A stretch of DNA of 64,000 bases from Pseudomonadota bacterium (GCA_023439305.1 JAEXOO010000029.1:1-64000), one strand, 5' to 3'. Positions 1 to 7,993 are shown, counted from the stretch's first letter. Notes: a model not told the origin generated them from the letters alone. Numbers and translations are program-made.

Positions 1-271
1 CCGGTAGCTGGGGCCTGAATGTTGTCTTGCAGGCCCGGCAGGTGTATCGGCGGCGGACCACCCAGAGAGTGACCCGCTTGCCGTGGATGGGCAGATCACG
101 ATAGGGAACGTCACGCTTGCCGAACCGTACGAACTCACCCTGCACGACGCATTCCTCGCAGGCGATGGGATCGGGCACGTCCACCTGGAAGTGCATTTCG
201 TCGTCGGTTGATTTGCAGCCCAGTACTTGGTATTGCGGCAGGTGAAGGATGTTGCCGGGAAGTTCGGTCAT
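1..271 (-). CDS. tnpA: ISL3-family transposase, N-terminal part (continues beyond the window)
   Basis: Reading the complement from the ATG at 271 gives an open frame of 90 codons to the window edge, beginning MTELPGNILHLPQYQVLGCK. It contains CEEC and CRAC cysteine pairs about 40 residues apart. This is the N-terminal zinc-finger domain typical of ISL3 transposases, which precedes the DDE catalytic domain. The catalytic part is not in the window. The gene lies 21 bp downstream of lspA on the same strand, so the passenger genes and transposase may be co-transcribed. Whether the transposase is intact cannot be judged from this sequence. Confidence 0.8.
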   Translation of the reverse strand, partial: MTELPGNILHLPQYQVLGCKSTDDEMHFQVDVPDPIACEECVVQGEFVRFGKRDVPYRDLPIHGKRVTLWVVRRRYTCRACKTTFRPQLP

Positions 272-292
272 GGTGTTGTATAGGCGTAGGTG

Positions 293-805
293 TCAGTCAG
301 ATCCATCCGGCTCGGCATTGGTGTTTGCTTTTTTACCCAACAAGCTGCTGGAAACGAAAAGTAAGGCACCGAGGACAATTGCAATATCAGCCAGGTTGAA
401 GGCCGGCCAATGCCAGTCTCGCCAATAGAAATCAAAGGAATCCACAACATAGCCGCGAAAGACCCGGTCAATCAGATTGCCCATGGCGCCACCGAGGATA
501 AGACTGTAAGCGATGGCTTCTCCTTTATGACGATTTTCAAGGATCAGCTTGATCAGAAAAATCGAGACCACTACCGCGATTCCGATAAAAAAGTAGCGCT
601 GCCAGCCTCCACCATTCGCAAAAAGACTGAATGCGGCACCGGTGTTCCATAGGTGCACCCAGTTAAAGAACGGGGTCACCGAAACATACTCGCCATAGGC
701 CATTGATTGCTGCACCAGCCACTTTACAGCCTGATCAGACGCTGCCAGCAGGCCCGATATGGACAATAGGGCATACGGCGAGAGCTTTTTGCCAATAATG
801 AGCAT
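293..805 (-). CDS. lspA: Signal peptidase II, IS-borne passenger copy
   Basis: The 170-residue protein is a lipoprotein signal peptidase, an inner-membrane aspartyl protease that cleaves signal peptides from diacylated prolipoproteins. Four hydrophobic segments are visible. Family motifs are NTGAAFS (about 54-60), GGAMGNLIDR (105-114), VVDSFDFYW (120-128) and FNLADIAI (136-143). The catalytic aspartates are expected at Asp122 and Asp140, spaced as in E. coli LspA, so the enzyme looks active. It starts 3 bp after the stop of the cation transporter gene and is probably translated from the same message. A chromosomal lspA presumably exists elsewhere; why the IS carries one is not clear. Resistance to the LspA inhibitor globomycin is a speculative possibility. 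Confidence 0.92.
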   Translation of the reverse strand: MLIIGKKLSPYALLSISGLLAASDQAVKWLVQQSMAYGEYVSVTPFFNWVHLWNTGAAFSLFANGGGWQRYFFIGIAVVVSIFLIKLILENRHKGEAIAYSLILGGAMGNLIDRVFRGYVVDSFDFYWRDWHWPAFNLADIAIVLGALLFVSSSLLGKKANTNAEPDGSD

Positions 806-808
806 TAT

Positions 809-1705
809 TTAACCCTTCAACGCCAAAATGCGTCTGGCACCGTTAAGTACAATGCCCCCCGCGATGGTGCCGATAATCAGATCCGGATAATTGGAACCGG
901 TCCACGCGACCAGGGCGCCGGCGGTGATGACCCCCAGGTTGATCACCACGTCGTTGGCCGAGAATATCCAGCTTGCCTTCATGTGCGCCCCGCCTTCCCG
1001 ATGTTTGGATATGAGCAGCAGACAACTGGTATTGGCAATCAATGCGACGAATGCGATAGCCATCATCACCAGCGATTCAGGCTCACTACCGAATACAAAG
1101 CGTCTCACCACCTCTACGAGCACGCCCACAGCCAAGATCAGTTGCAGTACACCAGCAAGATGCGCGGCACGTACCTGCATTTTCACGCTATGTCCAACCG
1201 CATAAAGGGCAAGCCCATACACCGCCGCATCGGCAAAATTGTCCAGGGATTCTCCAATCAGGCCGGTGGACTGGGCGATCAGACCGGCAGTCATTTCCAC
1301 CACGAACAGAAGTGCATTGATGCCGAGCAACCAGCGCAGGGTCCCGGATTCTTGCTTAGCAGAAGCTGCCGAAAACTCGGCGGCCTTGATGGTCTCCGGA
1401 TTTGCAGCGACGGTTTCCTGAAGCGAGGCGCCTAGCCCCAAGGTCTTCAGTTTCGAGGTGACGGGCTCGACCTCGCCGTCATGCACGACCTTCAGCCGGC
1501 GGTTCGACAAGTCGAAGGACAGCGCCCGAATCTCCTCAAAGCCGTTCAGGGCTAGGCGAATCATTCGTTCTTCTGATGGACAGTCCATCTTCGGCACGGC
1601 ATAAACACTGACCCATCTCCCTGGCGCCTCGGAGGAGGCCTGTATATCGGTATCCGCTGCGGACGTTGCATCACCGCCACAGGCGCCACCACAGGATTTG
1701 CTCAT
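809..1705 (-). CDS. CDF-type cation efflux protein with N-terminal metal-binding-like domain
   Basis: The protein has about 298 residues from the ATG at 1705 (MSKSCGGACGGDA); an upstream ATG at 1726 would add seven residues. The N-terminus has a small Cys-rich motif, then a ferredoxin-like domain with MDCPSEERMI at about 45-55, resembling heavy-metal-associated domains. The C-terminal two thirds is a cation-diffusion-facilitator membrane domain with about five or six helices and acidic motifs ESLDNFADAAVYG and SANDVVINLGV that supply metal ligands. It should export a divalent metal such as Zn, Cd or Pb from the cytoplasm. It is divergent from a CadR/PbrR-type regulator that probably controls it, as in ISPpu12. 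The exact metal is unknown. Confidence 0.85.
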   Translation of the reverse strand: MSKSCGGACGGDATSAADTDIQASSEAPGRWVSVYAVPKMDCPSEERMIRLALNGFEEIRALSFDLSNRRLKVVHDGEVEPVTSKLKTLGLGASLQETVAANPETIKAAEFSAASAKQESGTLRWLLGINALLFVVEMTAGLIAQSTGLIGESLDNFADAAVYGLALYAVGHSVKMQVRAAHLAGVLQLILAVGVLVEVVRRFVFGSEPESLVMMAIAFVALIANTSCLLLISKHREGGAHMKASWIFSANDVVINLGVITAGALVAWTGSNYPDLIIGTIAGGIVLNGARRILALKG

Positions 1706-1743
1706 GATACGACTCCACTTGAACAATGTTGTGGTACCATTTA

Positions 1744-1769
1744 GAACTATAAAGCTACTATAAGGTCAA
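1744..1769 (-). promoter_or_regulatory. Probable MerR-family operator and promoter between the efflux gene and the regulator
   Basis: On the minus strand this reads TTGACCTTATAGTAGC followed by a second TATAG block. An imperfect dyad lies within an extended spacer after a good -35 hexamer (TTGACC, complement of 1764-1769). MerR-type activators use such over-long spacers. The -10 is weak and its exact position is uncertain. The site lies in the 95-bp gap between the divergent cation transporter and MerR genes. Confidence 0.5.
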
Positions 1770-1800
1770 TAGAGTAAAGAATCCGTTGGGGAGGAGGCTG

Positions 1801-2208
1801 ATGCGCATTGGTCAGTTGGCGCAGTTGGTAGGGGTCGAAACACAGACGATCCGCTTCTATGAACAGCAGGGCTTGTTGCCGCCGCCTGATCGGCAGGACA
1901 ACGGTTACCGTGTCTATACCGAGAAGCATGGTGAGGGGCTGGCCTTCATCCGTCGCTGCAGAATCCTGGGCCTGTCACTGGCTGAGATTCACGAACTACA
2001 GAGCTATCAGGACGACCCTCATCAGCCTTGTACCGCCGTCAACGCCTTGCTCGATGATCACATCTCTCATGTGCGGTCGCAGATAACCGCTCTGCAAGCG
2101 CTTGAGAAACAACTCGTTTCACTGAGAGCGAGTTGCAACGATGACCGGGAAGTTGAGGCGTGCGGGGTTCTTGCTGGAATTAGCGAAGGAAACATGCACC
2201 AGCAGTAG
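1801..2208 (+). CDS. MerR-family regulator of the CadR/PbrR group
   Basis: The 135-residue protein starts at ATG 1801 (MRIGQLAQLVGVETQTIRFY) behind a strong GGGGAGGAGG ribosome site; an in-frame TTG at 1786 is less likely. The N-terminal winged helix-turn-helix (1-70) is followed by a dimerisation helix. Cys77 (QPCTAVN), Cys112 and Cys121 (SCNDDREVEACG) match the three cysteines that bind Cd(II) or Pb(II) in CadR/PbrR proteins. It should activate the divergent efflux gene when the metal is bound. It is not a CueR-type copper sensor, which has a different C-terminal cysteine pair, so it is unlikely to control copZ in this window. Confidence 0.9.
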   Translation: MRIGQLAQLVGVETQTIRFYEQQGLLPPPDRQDNGYRVYTEKHGEGLAFIRRCRILGLSLAEIHELQSYQDDPHQPCTAVNALLDDHISHVRSQITALQALEKQLVSLRASCNDDREVEACGVLAGISEGNMHQQ

Positions 2209-2270
2209 GTGAAGCATCAACCAGATAATCCGATGAGATGCCGGTCTGTCTCACTCTCATGCTAAGGTAA

Positions 2271-2295
2271 GATCAACCATTTAATCCGCTTACCC
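2271..2295. repeat. Proposed right terminal inverted repeat of the ISPpu12-like element
   Basis: This 25-bp stretch ends the IS-like segment 63 bp after the MerR stop. Its complement begins GGGTAAGCGGATTAAATGG, a reasonable outward-reading ISL3-type end. The partner repeat is outside the window, so the assignment depends on resemblance only. The next 8 bp (2296-2303, TAAAGTTT) would be the target duplication if the boundary is right. Confidence 0.5.
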
Positions 2296-2392
2296 TAAAG
2301 TTTTTCTTTCAATGAGTGATACTTTATCTCATTCGCCCTCTATGCGGAATATGCCAACAATATGGCTCTAAGGTTTACTGGGAAGTGCATTC

Positions 2393-3883
2393 ATGACGCT
2401 CACACGTCGTTCTTTTTTGGCCGGGACTTTGCTGGCAGGCGGTTCGCTGTGGGCGGCTTCATCTTTATGGAGGCCATCTGCTGCCGCAGAGTCAAGGCAA
2501 TTGAAAATTCCCGAACTGATTGATGCTCGCGACAAAAGTCAGTCGGTAGTCCTTAAAGCGCAGATTGGCAAAACATCCTTTTTCCCTGGACGAGAGAGCG
2601 TGACGCTAGGCTACAACGGCAGCTATCTTGGCCCGACGCTGCGTGTCCATCGTGGCGACGACGTCGAGATGGTGGTCACGAATGCTTTGGGCGAGGATAC
2701 GACGGTCCACTGGCATGGCCTGCTCATTCCGGGAGAGCTTGACGGCGGTCCTCATCAGACCATCCGTTCGGGCTCGACGTGGCGACCGGTGCTTCCCATT
2801 CGTCAACCGGCGGCGACGCTCTGGTACCACTCGCATATCCATGGCCGGACAGGAGAACAAGTCTATGCAGGGCTTGCGGGCCTGCTGATTGTGAGCGATG
2901 ACGATGAACGGGCGCTCGGCTTGCCATCGGAATATGGTGTGGATGACCTGCCCTTGATACTGCAGGATCGACAATTCGAGAACGGTACTCTCGTACTGCC
3001 TCAGGGCATGATGTCGGTCATGCATGGACGTCGAGGCGACACGCTGATGGTCAATGGAACCGTCAACCCGACAGCCCGCGTGCCTCGTGGCCTGGTTCGC
3101 TTACGCTTGGTGAACGGCTCCAATGCCAGGGAATACGATCTCGCATTCGCGGATGATCGGCCCTTTCACTGGATTGCTTCCGAAGGCGGCTTGCTTGACA
3201 AGCCGGTCGAGCTTCGCACCCTACGACTTGCGCCGGGAGAGCGTGCGGAAATTCTGGCTGACTTTTCGGATGGCCGGCCAGCGACACTTGAAACCGGTCC
3301 GGACGGCAACCTTCCAATGATGATGGGCATGATGACCGCTGCCGCAAACCTGGGGAGAATTGGACGGGAGACGGTTGTTCGATTCGAACCTCAGGGCAAG
3401 CCGGCGCTTGAATCCAAAGTGCCTGACAGATTGCATGCTTATGAGCGGCTGGATGAGGTCAAGGCGGTTCGGCGGCGACGTTTTGTCATGAACATGGGCA
3501 TGGGAGGGATGATGCGCGGCGGGCCTTCCATGGGAGGCATGATGCGGGGGGGAATGGGAATGCTCGGCATCAATGGCCGTACTTTCGACATGGGTCGGGT
3601 TGACGAACAGGTCCGCCTTGGCGACATCGAGGTTTGGGAGGTTTCTGGCGACATGATGGCACATCCGTTCCACATCCATGGCGTTCACTTCGAGGTGTTA
3701 AGCCGTAATGGTTCGGCCCCCGGGATTCGTGATCAGGGACTGAGGGACACCGTCGTCGCCCAGGGGCCGGTCGAACTTCTGGTGAAGTTCACGCAGACGG
3801 CGATGGCATCTCCCTTCATGTACCACTGCCATATCCTTGAACACGAAGACAACGGGATGATGGGGCAATTTTCTGTAAGTTGA
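2393..3883 (+). CDS. cueO: Multicopper oxidase, CueO-like
   Basis: The 496-residue protein begins with a Tat signal (TRRSFLAG) and should fold with copper in the cytoplasm before export. Copper-ligand motifs are HWHG (about 106), WYHSH (about 144), HPFHIHG (about 424) and HCHILEHEDNGMM (about 478-490), giving the type 1, 2 and 3 sites. A Met-rich insertion (MNMGMGGMMRGG and similar, about 366-390) resembles the substrate Cu(I)-binding segment of CueO. It would oxidise periplasmic Cu(I) to the less toxic Cu(II). The size fits CueO rather than the larger PcoA/CopA type, which is present separately at 18855. It lies about 100 bp right of the IS end and convergent with copS. No cop box is visible upstream. 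Confidence 0.9.
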   Translation: MTLTRRSFLAGTLLAGGSLWAASSLWRPSAAAESRQLKIPELIDARDKSQSVVLKAQIGKTSFFPGRESVTLGYNGSYLGPTLRVHRGDDVEMVVTNALGEDTTVHWHGLLIPGELDGGPHQTIRSGSTWRPVLPIRQPAATLWYHSHIHGRTGEQVYAGLAGLLIVSDDDERALGLPSEYGVDDLPLILQDRQFENGTLVLPQGMMSVMHGRRGDTLMVNGTVNPTARVPRGLVRLRLVNGSNAREYDLAFADDRPFHWIASEGGLLDKPVELRTLRLAPGERAEILADFSDGRPATLETGPDGNLPMMMGMMTAAANLGRIGRETVVRFEPQGKPALESKVPDRLHAYERLDEVKAVRRRRFVMNMGMGGMMRGGPSMGGMMRGGMGMLGINGRTFDMGRVDEQVRLGDIEVWEVSGDMMAHPFHIHGVHFEVLSRNGSAPGIRDQGLRDTVVAQGPVELLVKFTQTAMASPFMYHCHILEHEDNGMMGQFSVS

Positions 3884-3955
3884 TGCCCATGGTCATGCGC
3901 TTGTCCTAAGCTCCCCGCCCGGCAAACAAGCCCAGAAGAGAAGTTTCGTTAGGCT

Positions 3956-5368
3956 TCAACACGTTTGCGCGGACAGTCGCACCTCGAAGGCAGTCTCTTG
4001 CTGGGTTGAAGACGCTGTAATTCGGCCTGCATGTGCCTCGAATATGGATTTGGCAATCGCCAATCCCAGGCCGGCTCCTTCCGAAGAACGCTGACGTGAG
4101 GCGTCGGGGCGATAGAAGCGCTCGAATATGTGAGGCAAGTGCTCCGGCGGGATCCGGGGGCCGGGGTTCACTATCCGAACCTTCACAGATTTCCCATTGC
4201 CTTCAAGGTGAACCGAGATGGTCCTTCCCTGCGGTGTATAGCGGATGGCGTTAGACAGCAAGTTGCTCAAAGCGCGCCGGATCATAAGCGTGTCACCTAG
4301 CGTGCATACTCGCTCGCTGATCAATTCCAGAGAGACCCCACGTTCTTCGGCCCACGCGCCGAAGTAATCGAAAAGCGTGCGTATCTCTGCGTCGAGATCG
4401 ATTGTGACAAGTTCGGGTTTAAGTAAATGATTGTCGGCTTGCGCCAGGAAGAGCATGTCGCCTACCATCTTGGCCATGCGCTCATACTCTTCCAGGTTGG
4501 AATACAAGATTTCCCGGTATTGATCGACACTGCGCGCTTGCGAAAGCGCTACTTCGGTCTGTGTCTTTATATTGGTGATTGGCGTGCGCAACTCGTGCGC
4601 AATGTCTCCCGAAAATTCCGATAAGCGCTTGAAGACCTCTTCAAGGCGGTGGAGCATTTCATTGAAAGACAGTGTCAATTCAACCAATTCGGCGGGAACG
4701 CCGTCGGGGTCCAGGCGTATGTGCAACTGATCTGACTTGATTCTTCCCATCTCGCGGCTGATCCGCCGTATTGGTGCGTGGCCTTGATACACCGCTATCC
4801 AGGTAGCCAAAATGGCAATCAAGCAGGCGCCGATTATGATCAGTCGAAGATAGCCGCGAAAGCTTTCGAGGTAGTGCAAATGGAAATTGATGCCGGTTGC
4901 CACGGCAATGGTCAGTGGCCCGATCTTGGGCAGGCTTTCGGACTCCATTCTTAACAGAGCACCCCTGAATGTTTCGCCCTGATCCTGCCATGTGCCGACG
5001 GTGTCAATGGAAATTCGCTCGACGGGGCGCGCAATGCCTGCAAATCTTGCCAGGTCTGAGCCGGGTGTCGAATAAATGACCGAGCCGGTGGACGTTGAAA
5101 TCCGGTACTGTGCGTTGTGGTGGCCCGAGACGGCATTCGCCAAACGATCTCGAAATGCTTCAGGGCTTTCGTTGGCCGGGGCGGTGGCGAGCGTGTGCTT
5201 CAACGCTTGAACCACTGCGTTCAACTCGTCTACATCCTGCTGAATGAAATGGTTATTGATAGACCGCTCGATCATCCAGCCGAAGCAGAGCAGAACGATC
5301 GTGATCACTGCCCCAATAGAGACCGTCAGCCGTAAAGCGAGAGACGCGGGTCGTCGCTTCATCGTCAA
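3956..5368 (-). CDS. copS: Copper-sensing two-component histidine kinase
   Basis: The 470-residue protein is a heavy-metal sensor kinase of the CusS/CopS group. It has a membrane segment at about 10-33, a periplasmic sensor region to about 165, a second membrane segment (LIIIGACLIAILATWIAV) and a HAMP linker. The phosphoacceptor is in DIAHELRTP at about 257. N-box NLLSNAIRYT and G-box GAGLGLAIAKS complete an ATPase domain. Its ATG overlaps the copR stop by 4 bp. It should phosphorylate CopR when periplasmic copper rises. Copper rather than silver or another metal is inferred from the neighbouring genes. Confidence 0.92.
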   Translation of the reverse strand: MTMKRRPASLALRLTVSIGAVITIVLLCFGWMIERSINNHFIQQDVDELNAVVQALKHTLATAPANESPEAFRDRLANAVSGHHNAQYRISTSTGSVIYSTPGSDLARFAGIARPVERISIDTVGTWQDQGETFRGALLRMESESLPKIGPLTIAVATGINFHLHYLESFRGYLRLIIIGACLIAILATWIAVYQGHAPIRRISREMGRIKSDQLHIRLDPDGVPAELVELTLSFNEMLHRLEEVFKRLSEFSGDIAHELRTPITNIKTQTEVALSQARSVDQYREILYSNLEEYERMAKMVGDMLFLAQADNHLLKPELVTIDLDAEIRTLFDYFGAWAEERGVSLELISERVCTLGDTLMIRRALSNLLSNAIRYTPQGRTISVHLEGNGKSVKVRIVNPGPRIPPEHLPHIFERFYRPDASRQRSSEGAGLGLAIAKSIFEAHAGRITASSTQQETAFEVRLSAQTC

Positions 5369-6048
5369 GCAGAAGGCGTGACGTCCAGCATATAACCCAT
5401 GCCTCGGACGGTATGAATCAGCTTGGGCTCGTAATCGTCATCAATCTTGGCCCTAAGTCGGCGGATGGCAACGTCAATGACGTTGGTGTCGCTATCAAAG
5501 TTCATATCCCACACCTGCGATGCAATCAAAGAGCGCGGCAGCACTTCGCTCTGGCGACGGACCAGCAACTCCAATAGCGCAAACTCCTTATTGGTCAGGT
5601 CGATGCGCACACCATCACGCTGCGCCCGTCGGCGAGGAATGTCGAGCGTTAGATTGGCCACCTGAAGCTGGTCGTTAAATACCGGGGCTGCACTGCGCCG
5701 CAATAGAGTCCGCACCCGAGCCAAGAGTTCAGAAAAGGCAAATGGCTTTACCAGATAGTCGTCAGCGCCCAGCTCCAGGCCTTTGACGCGATCCTCTACG
5801 CTGTCGCGCGCTGTAAGAAAGAGGACAGGCGTCGCAGACTTTGCCTCTCGCAATGCCTGAACAATACGCCAGCCTTCAACATCGGGCAGCATGACATCTA
5901 GAATGATCAAGTCGTAGGATCCGGTCAAAGCCAAGTGATGGCCGTCTAATCCATTCCGCGCAAGGTCGACGATAAATCCGGACTCGGTGAGGCCTTGTTT
6001 AACGTAATCGCCGGTCTTGACTTCGTCTTCAACGAGAAGCAGTTTCAT
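5365..6048 (-). CDS. copR: Copper-responsive response regulator, OmpR family
   Basis: The 227-residue protein has a receiver domain with the phosphorylated aspartate in IILDVMLPD (about Asp51) and Lys in LVKPFAFSELLAR. A C-terminal winged helix ends with NVIDVAIRRLRAKIDD and HTVRGMGYML. It is the typical partner of CusS/CopS kinases. The five ATTACA-N4-TGTAAT palindromes in this island fit the cop box recognised by CopR/PcoR proteins. No such box is seen directly upstream of copR itself, so its own expression may be constitutive or driven from elsewhere. Confidence 0.93.
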   Translation of the reverse strand: MKLLLVEDEVKTGDYVKQGLTESGFIVDLARNGLDGHHLALTGSYDLIILDVMLPDVEGWRIVQALREAKSATPVLFLTARDSVEDRVKGLELGADDYLVKPFAFSELLARVRTLLRRSAAPVFNDQLQVANLTLDIPRRRAQRDGVRIDLTNKEFALLELLVRRQSEVLPRSLIASQVWDMNFDSDTNVIDVAIRRLRAKIDDDYEPKLIHTVRGMGYMLDVTPSA

Positions 6049-6102
6049 GGCTGTCTTCTTCAGGTTCTTGGTCGTGGTTCGTGGAAAAAATCGCCGTGGA
6101 CG

Positions 6103-6918
6103 TCATCGCTTTGCAGTCGCAATATTCGTCTCCATCGGAAAGACGAGAGAATCACCGTGCTGGAAGGTTTGCACAGCTCCCTGCGTCTCGTCTTTTATGG
6201 CGTTCATGAGGACGGCGCGTTCGATCGGCGCCATTCGCGTGAAGGCCGGCACGGACGTGGCTGCTCCGGCTATTGACATGTCGACGAACCGCTTGGCGTC
6301 TGGCAAGCGGATGTCCAGCGCTGATGTACGTACTTCGACATCCTGAAACCCTGCGGACTCAAGTAATCGGTACAGCGCGTCGGAGTCGGATAGCGAGAAA
6401 GCGATGTCGACATCCGTGACGGCGATATTGAGATGGCGCGCAGTTGCGATGAACAGAGCCTCGTACAAAGGATGACGATGAAGCGACTGCCAAACGCTGA
6501 TGCCAACCCTTCCAGATTCGCGCAGGACACGGCGCATTCCGTGTAGCGCCTCAGCACGATCGGAAAAAAACTGGAGTCCTTGCTGGCAGAGCACGAGATC
6601 GAACTCCTGCTCACGAAGTTCGAGATTTGTTGCATCGCCCTCGCGCCAATCTATGGTGGCGCCTTGGGGCACAGGTTGCGCCATGCCGACGGCTAGCATT
6701 TCGGCGTTTACATCCAATGCAACGATGTGCCCGCTTTCACCAACGAGCGGGGCAACTTGTCGAGCAACGCTGCCTGTGCCGCAGGCGAGATCCAACACGC
6801 GTTCCCCGGGTTGCGGCGCAACATGCGCCAGCAGCACGCGCGTCCACGGATCCGCAATGTTGCGGCCAAGATAATTCTCATAAGTTTCTGCTGGACTAAG
6901 GGCGGGCTGAAGGCTCAT
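6103..6918 (-). CDS. Class I SAM-dependent methyltransferase
   Basis: The N-terminal half has motif I VLDLACGTGSVARQ, followed by IVALDVNAEML and a ubiE-like Rossmann fold; the C-terminal half is less conserved. The start is uncertain: ATG at 6918 (MSLQPALSP) gives 271 residues and an in-frame GTG at 6957 would give 284. Neither has a strong ribosome site. The gene is divergent from the copper storage gene and the cop box at 6997-7012 lies between them, so it may be copper-regulated. The substrate is unknown. Methyltransferases of this type occur in some metal-resistance clusters, but nothing here identifies the methyl acceptor. Confidence 0.75.
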   Translation of the reverse strand: MSLQPALSPAETYENYLGRNIADPWTRVLLAHVAPQPGERVLDLACGTGSVARQVAPLVGESGHIVALDVNAEMLAVGMAQPVPQGATIDWREGDATNLELREQEFDLVLCQQGLQFFSDRAEALHGMRRVLRESGRVGISVWQSLHRHPLYEALFIATARHLNIAVTDVDIAFSLSDSDALYRLLESAGFQDVEVRTSALDIRLPDAKRFVDMSIAGAATSVPAFTRMAPIERAVLMNAIKDETQGAVQTFQHGDSLVFPMETNIATAKR

Positions 6919-6996
6919 AGGGATAAATCGGGGGATCGATGGACGAAGGAAGCTCACAGTCTAGAGTACGCTTGCCGACAACTACATGACGCGAAG

Positions 6997-7012
6997 ATTA
7001 CAAATATGTAAT
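6997..7012. promoter_or_regulatory. Cop box A
   Basis: ATTACAAATATGTAAT, with perfect 6-bp arms and a 4-bp centre, lies in the divergent region between the methyltransferase and copper storage genes. It matches the copper two-component operator (cop box) known from Pseudomonas cop and E. coli pco. Confidence 0.75.
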
Positions 7013-7151
7013 GATGAAATTGTTGCAGCTTGTTGGAATAGCGGTGACGCAGCTAAAGATGCCGCTGGGGCCTAGGGGTTGCTGGTTCTCGTGTGGCGGC
7101 GTGATGCCGCCTCACGATTCACCTTCAATTTTCATTCCAATGGAGATAAAT

Positions 7152-7487
7152 ATGGCCCATGAAAAATTTCAATTATGCATCGACGCATGTTATGCCTGCG
7201 CGACAGAGTGCGAACATTGCTCGGTCTCGTGCCTACAGGAACAAGACGTAAAAAGCATGACTCGGTGCATAAAGCTGGACATGGATTGTGCACAGATTTG
7301 TCGCGTGGCAGCCAGCTACATGGCACGAGGCAGTGAATTCGCCCAGGCGATTTGTCGAGTGTGCGCAGAGATCTGCGAAGCATGCGGCGAAGAATGTGCA
7401 AAACATTCAATGGATCATTGCCAACGTTGCGCGGAAGCTTGCCGTAGGTGCGCCGAAGAATGCAGGCGGATGGCCCAGGTGGCCTGA
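7152..7487 (+). CDS. csp3: Four-helix-bundle copper storage protein (DUF326, Csp3-like)
   Basis: The start at 7152 (MAHEKFQLCIDAC) follows a GGAGAT ribosome site; the frame is open from 7011 but the upstream part is not protein-like. The 111-residue product has 19 cysteines in CxxxC spacing along predicted helices (CIDACYACATEC, CAEICEACGEEC, CQRCAEACRRCAEEC). This matches DUF326 copper storage proteins, which fill the core of a four-helix bundle with Cu(I) thiolates. No signal peptide is seen, so it should be the cytosolic Csp3 type. It would buffer large amounts of cytoplasmic Cu(I). A cop box lies about 140 bp upstream. Confidence 0.88.
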   Translation: MAHEKFQLCIDACYACATECEHCSVSCLQEQDVKSMTRCIKLDMDCAQICRVAASYMARGSEFAQAICRVCAEICEACGEECAKHSMDHCQRCAEACRRCAEECRRMAQVA

Positions 7488-7572
7488 GGAATCCGCGAAT
7501 CGCTGCGGTTGTTCTTCAAGGATAGCGCAACCGCAGCCGGTAAGATCAGAACGCATTAATGCGCTGCCGCTG

Positions 7573-7773
7573 CTATGGCTGGCGCTCGGGGGTGTAACCG
7601 GCCTCACGAATGGCGCGCTCGACCGCGTCTATGTCTGTAACGCCTTCCACGGCTACTCGACGTGCGGAGAGGTCCACCTCAATGTCCGCCTGCGGAGTGG
7701 CGGCGATTATTGCGGCTCGTATAGTGCCCGCGCAGTGACCGCAAGTCATGTCATTTACCTGAAAATTGACCAT
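7573..7773 (-). CDS. copZ: CopZ-type copper chaperone
   Basis: The 66-residue protein (MVNFQVNDMTCGHC) is a heavy-metal-associated domain with the MTCGHC Cu(I)-binding loop at 9-14. The start at 7773 is chosen because it has an AGAAGG ribosome site and matches the usual domain length; the frame stays open to 7938. It should carry cytoplasmic Cu(I) to an exporter such as the ATPase at 27395 or to the storage protein. Its promoter is of the CueR type (7811-7841), so its control differs from the CopR-driven genes around it. Confidence 0.9.
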   Translation of the reverse strand: MVNFQVNDMTCGHCAGTIRAAIIAATPQADIEVDLSARRVAVEGVTDIDAVERAIREAGYTPERQP

Positions 7774-7810
7774 TGACGTGCCTTCTCTTTGTTCGTGGTT
7801 GAATACCCGT

Positions 7811-7841
7811 ACGATAAACCTTCCCATCATGGCAAGGTCAA
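7811..7841 (-). promoter_or_regulatory. CueR-type operator and promoter of copZ
   Basis: On the minus strand a -35 TTGACC (complement of 7836-7841) and a -10 TATCGT (complement of 7811-7816) are separated by exactly 19 bp. The spacer holds the dyad CCTTGCCATGATGGGAAGG. This matches the classic CueR operator, with CCTTCC-like arms and a long spacer. No CueR gene is present in the window. Confidence 0.85.
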
Positions 7842-7977
7842 CACAAGACGTACTCGTATTTTCCGGCCTTTGTAAAAATTCCGACTCGTCTCCGATTGGG
7901 ACGCATCCACCGCAAGCATTGACAACCTTGCCGAGCACACGGACACAAACTATTTCATTCGTCCGCGCCTGCGATAG

Positions 7978-7993
7978 ATGACAAATATGTAAT
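7978..7993. promoter_or_regulatory. Cop box B
   Basis: ATGACAAATATGTAAT is the cop box pattern with one mismatch in the left arm. It lies 106 bp before the DUF2933 gene and probably serves that gene and the YVTN gene after it. Confidence 0.68.

Larger units (their letters stand above)
1..2295 (-). mobile_element. ISPpu12-like ISL3-family insertion sequence, truncated by the window edge
   Basis: Four genes in the order transposase, lspA, cation transporter and divergent MerR regulator match the known organisation of ISPpu12, an ISL3-family element that carries passenger genes. The proposed right end is a 25-bp sequence at 2271-2295 ending CGCTTACCC, whose complement starts GGGTAAGCGG, a plausible ISL3-type terminus. 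The left inverted repeat and most of the transposase are outside the window, so the ends cannot be paired here. Confidence 0.75.

Noticed and set aside
7011..7151. N-terminal extension of the copper storage protein
   Set aside because: The part before 7152 overlaps the end of cop box A and has no conserved features. ATG 7152 has a proper ribosome site.
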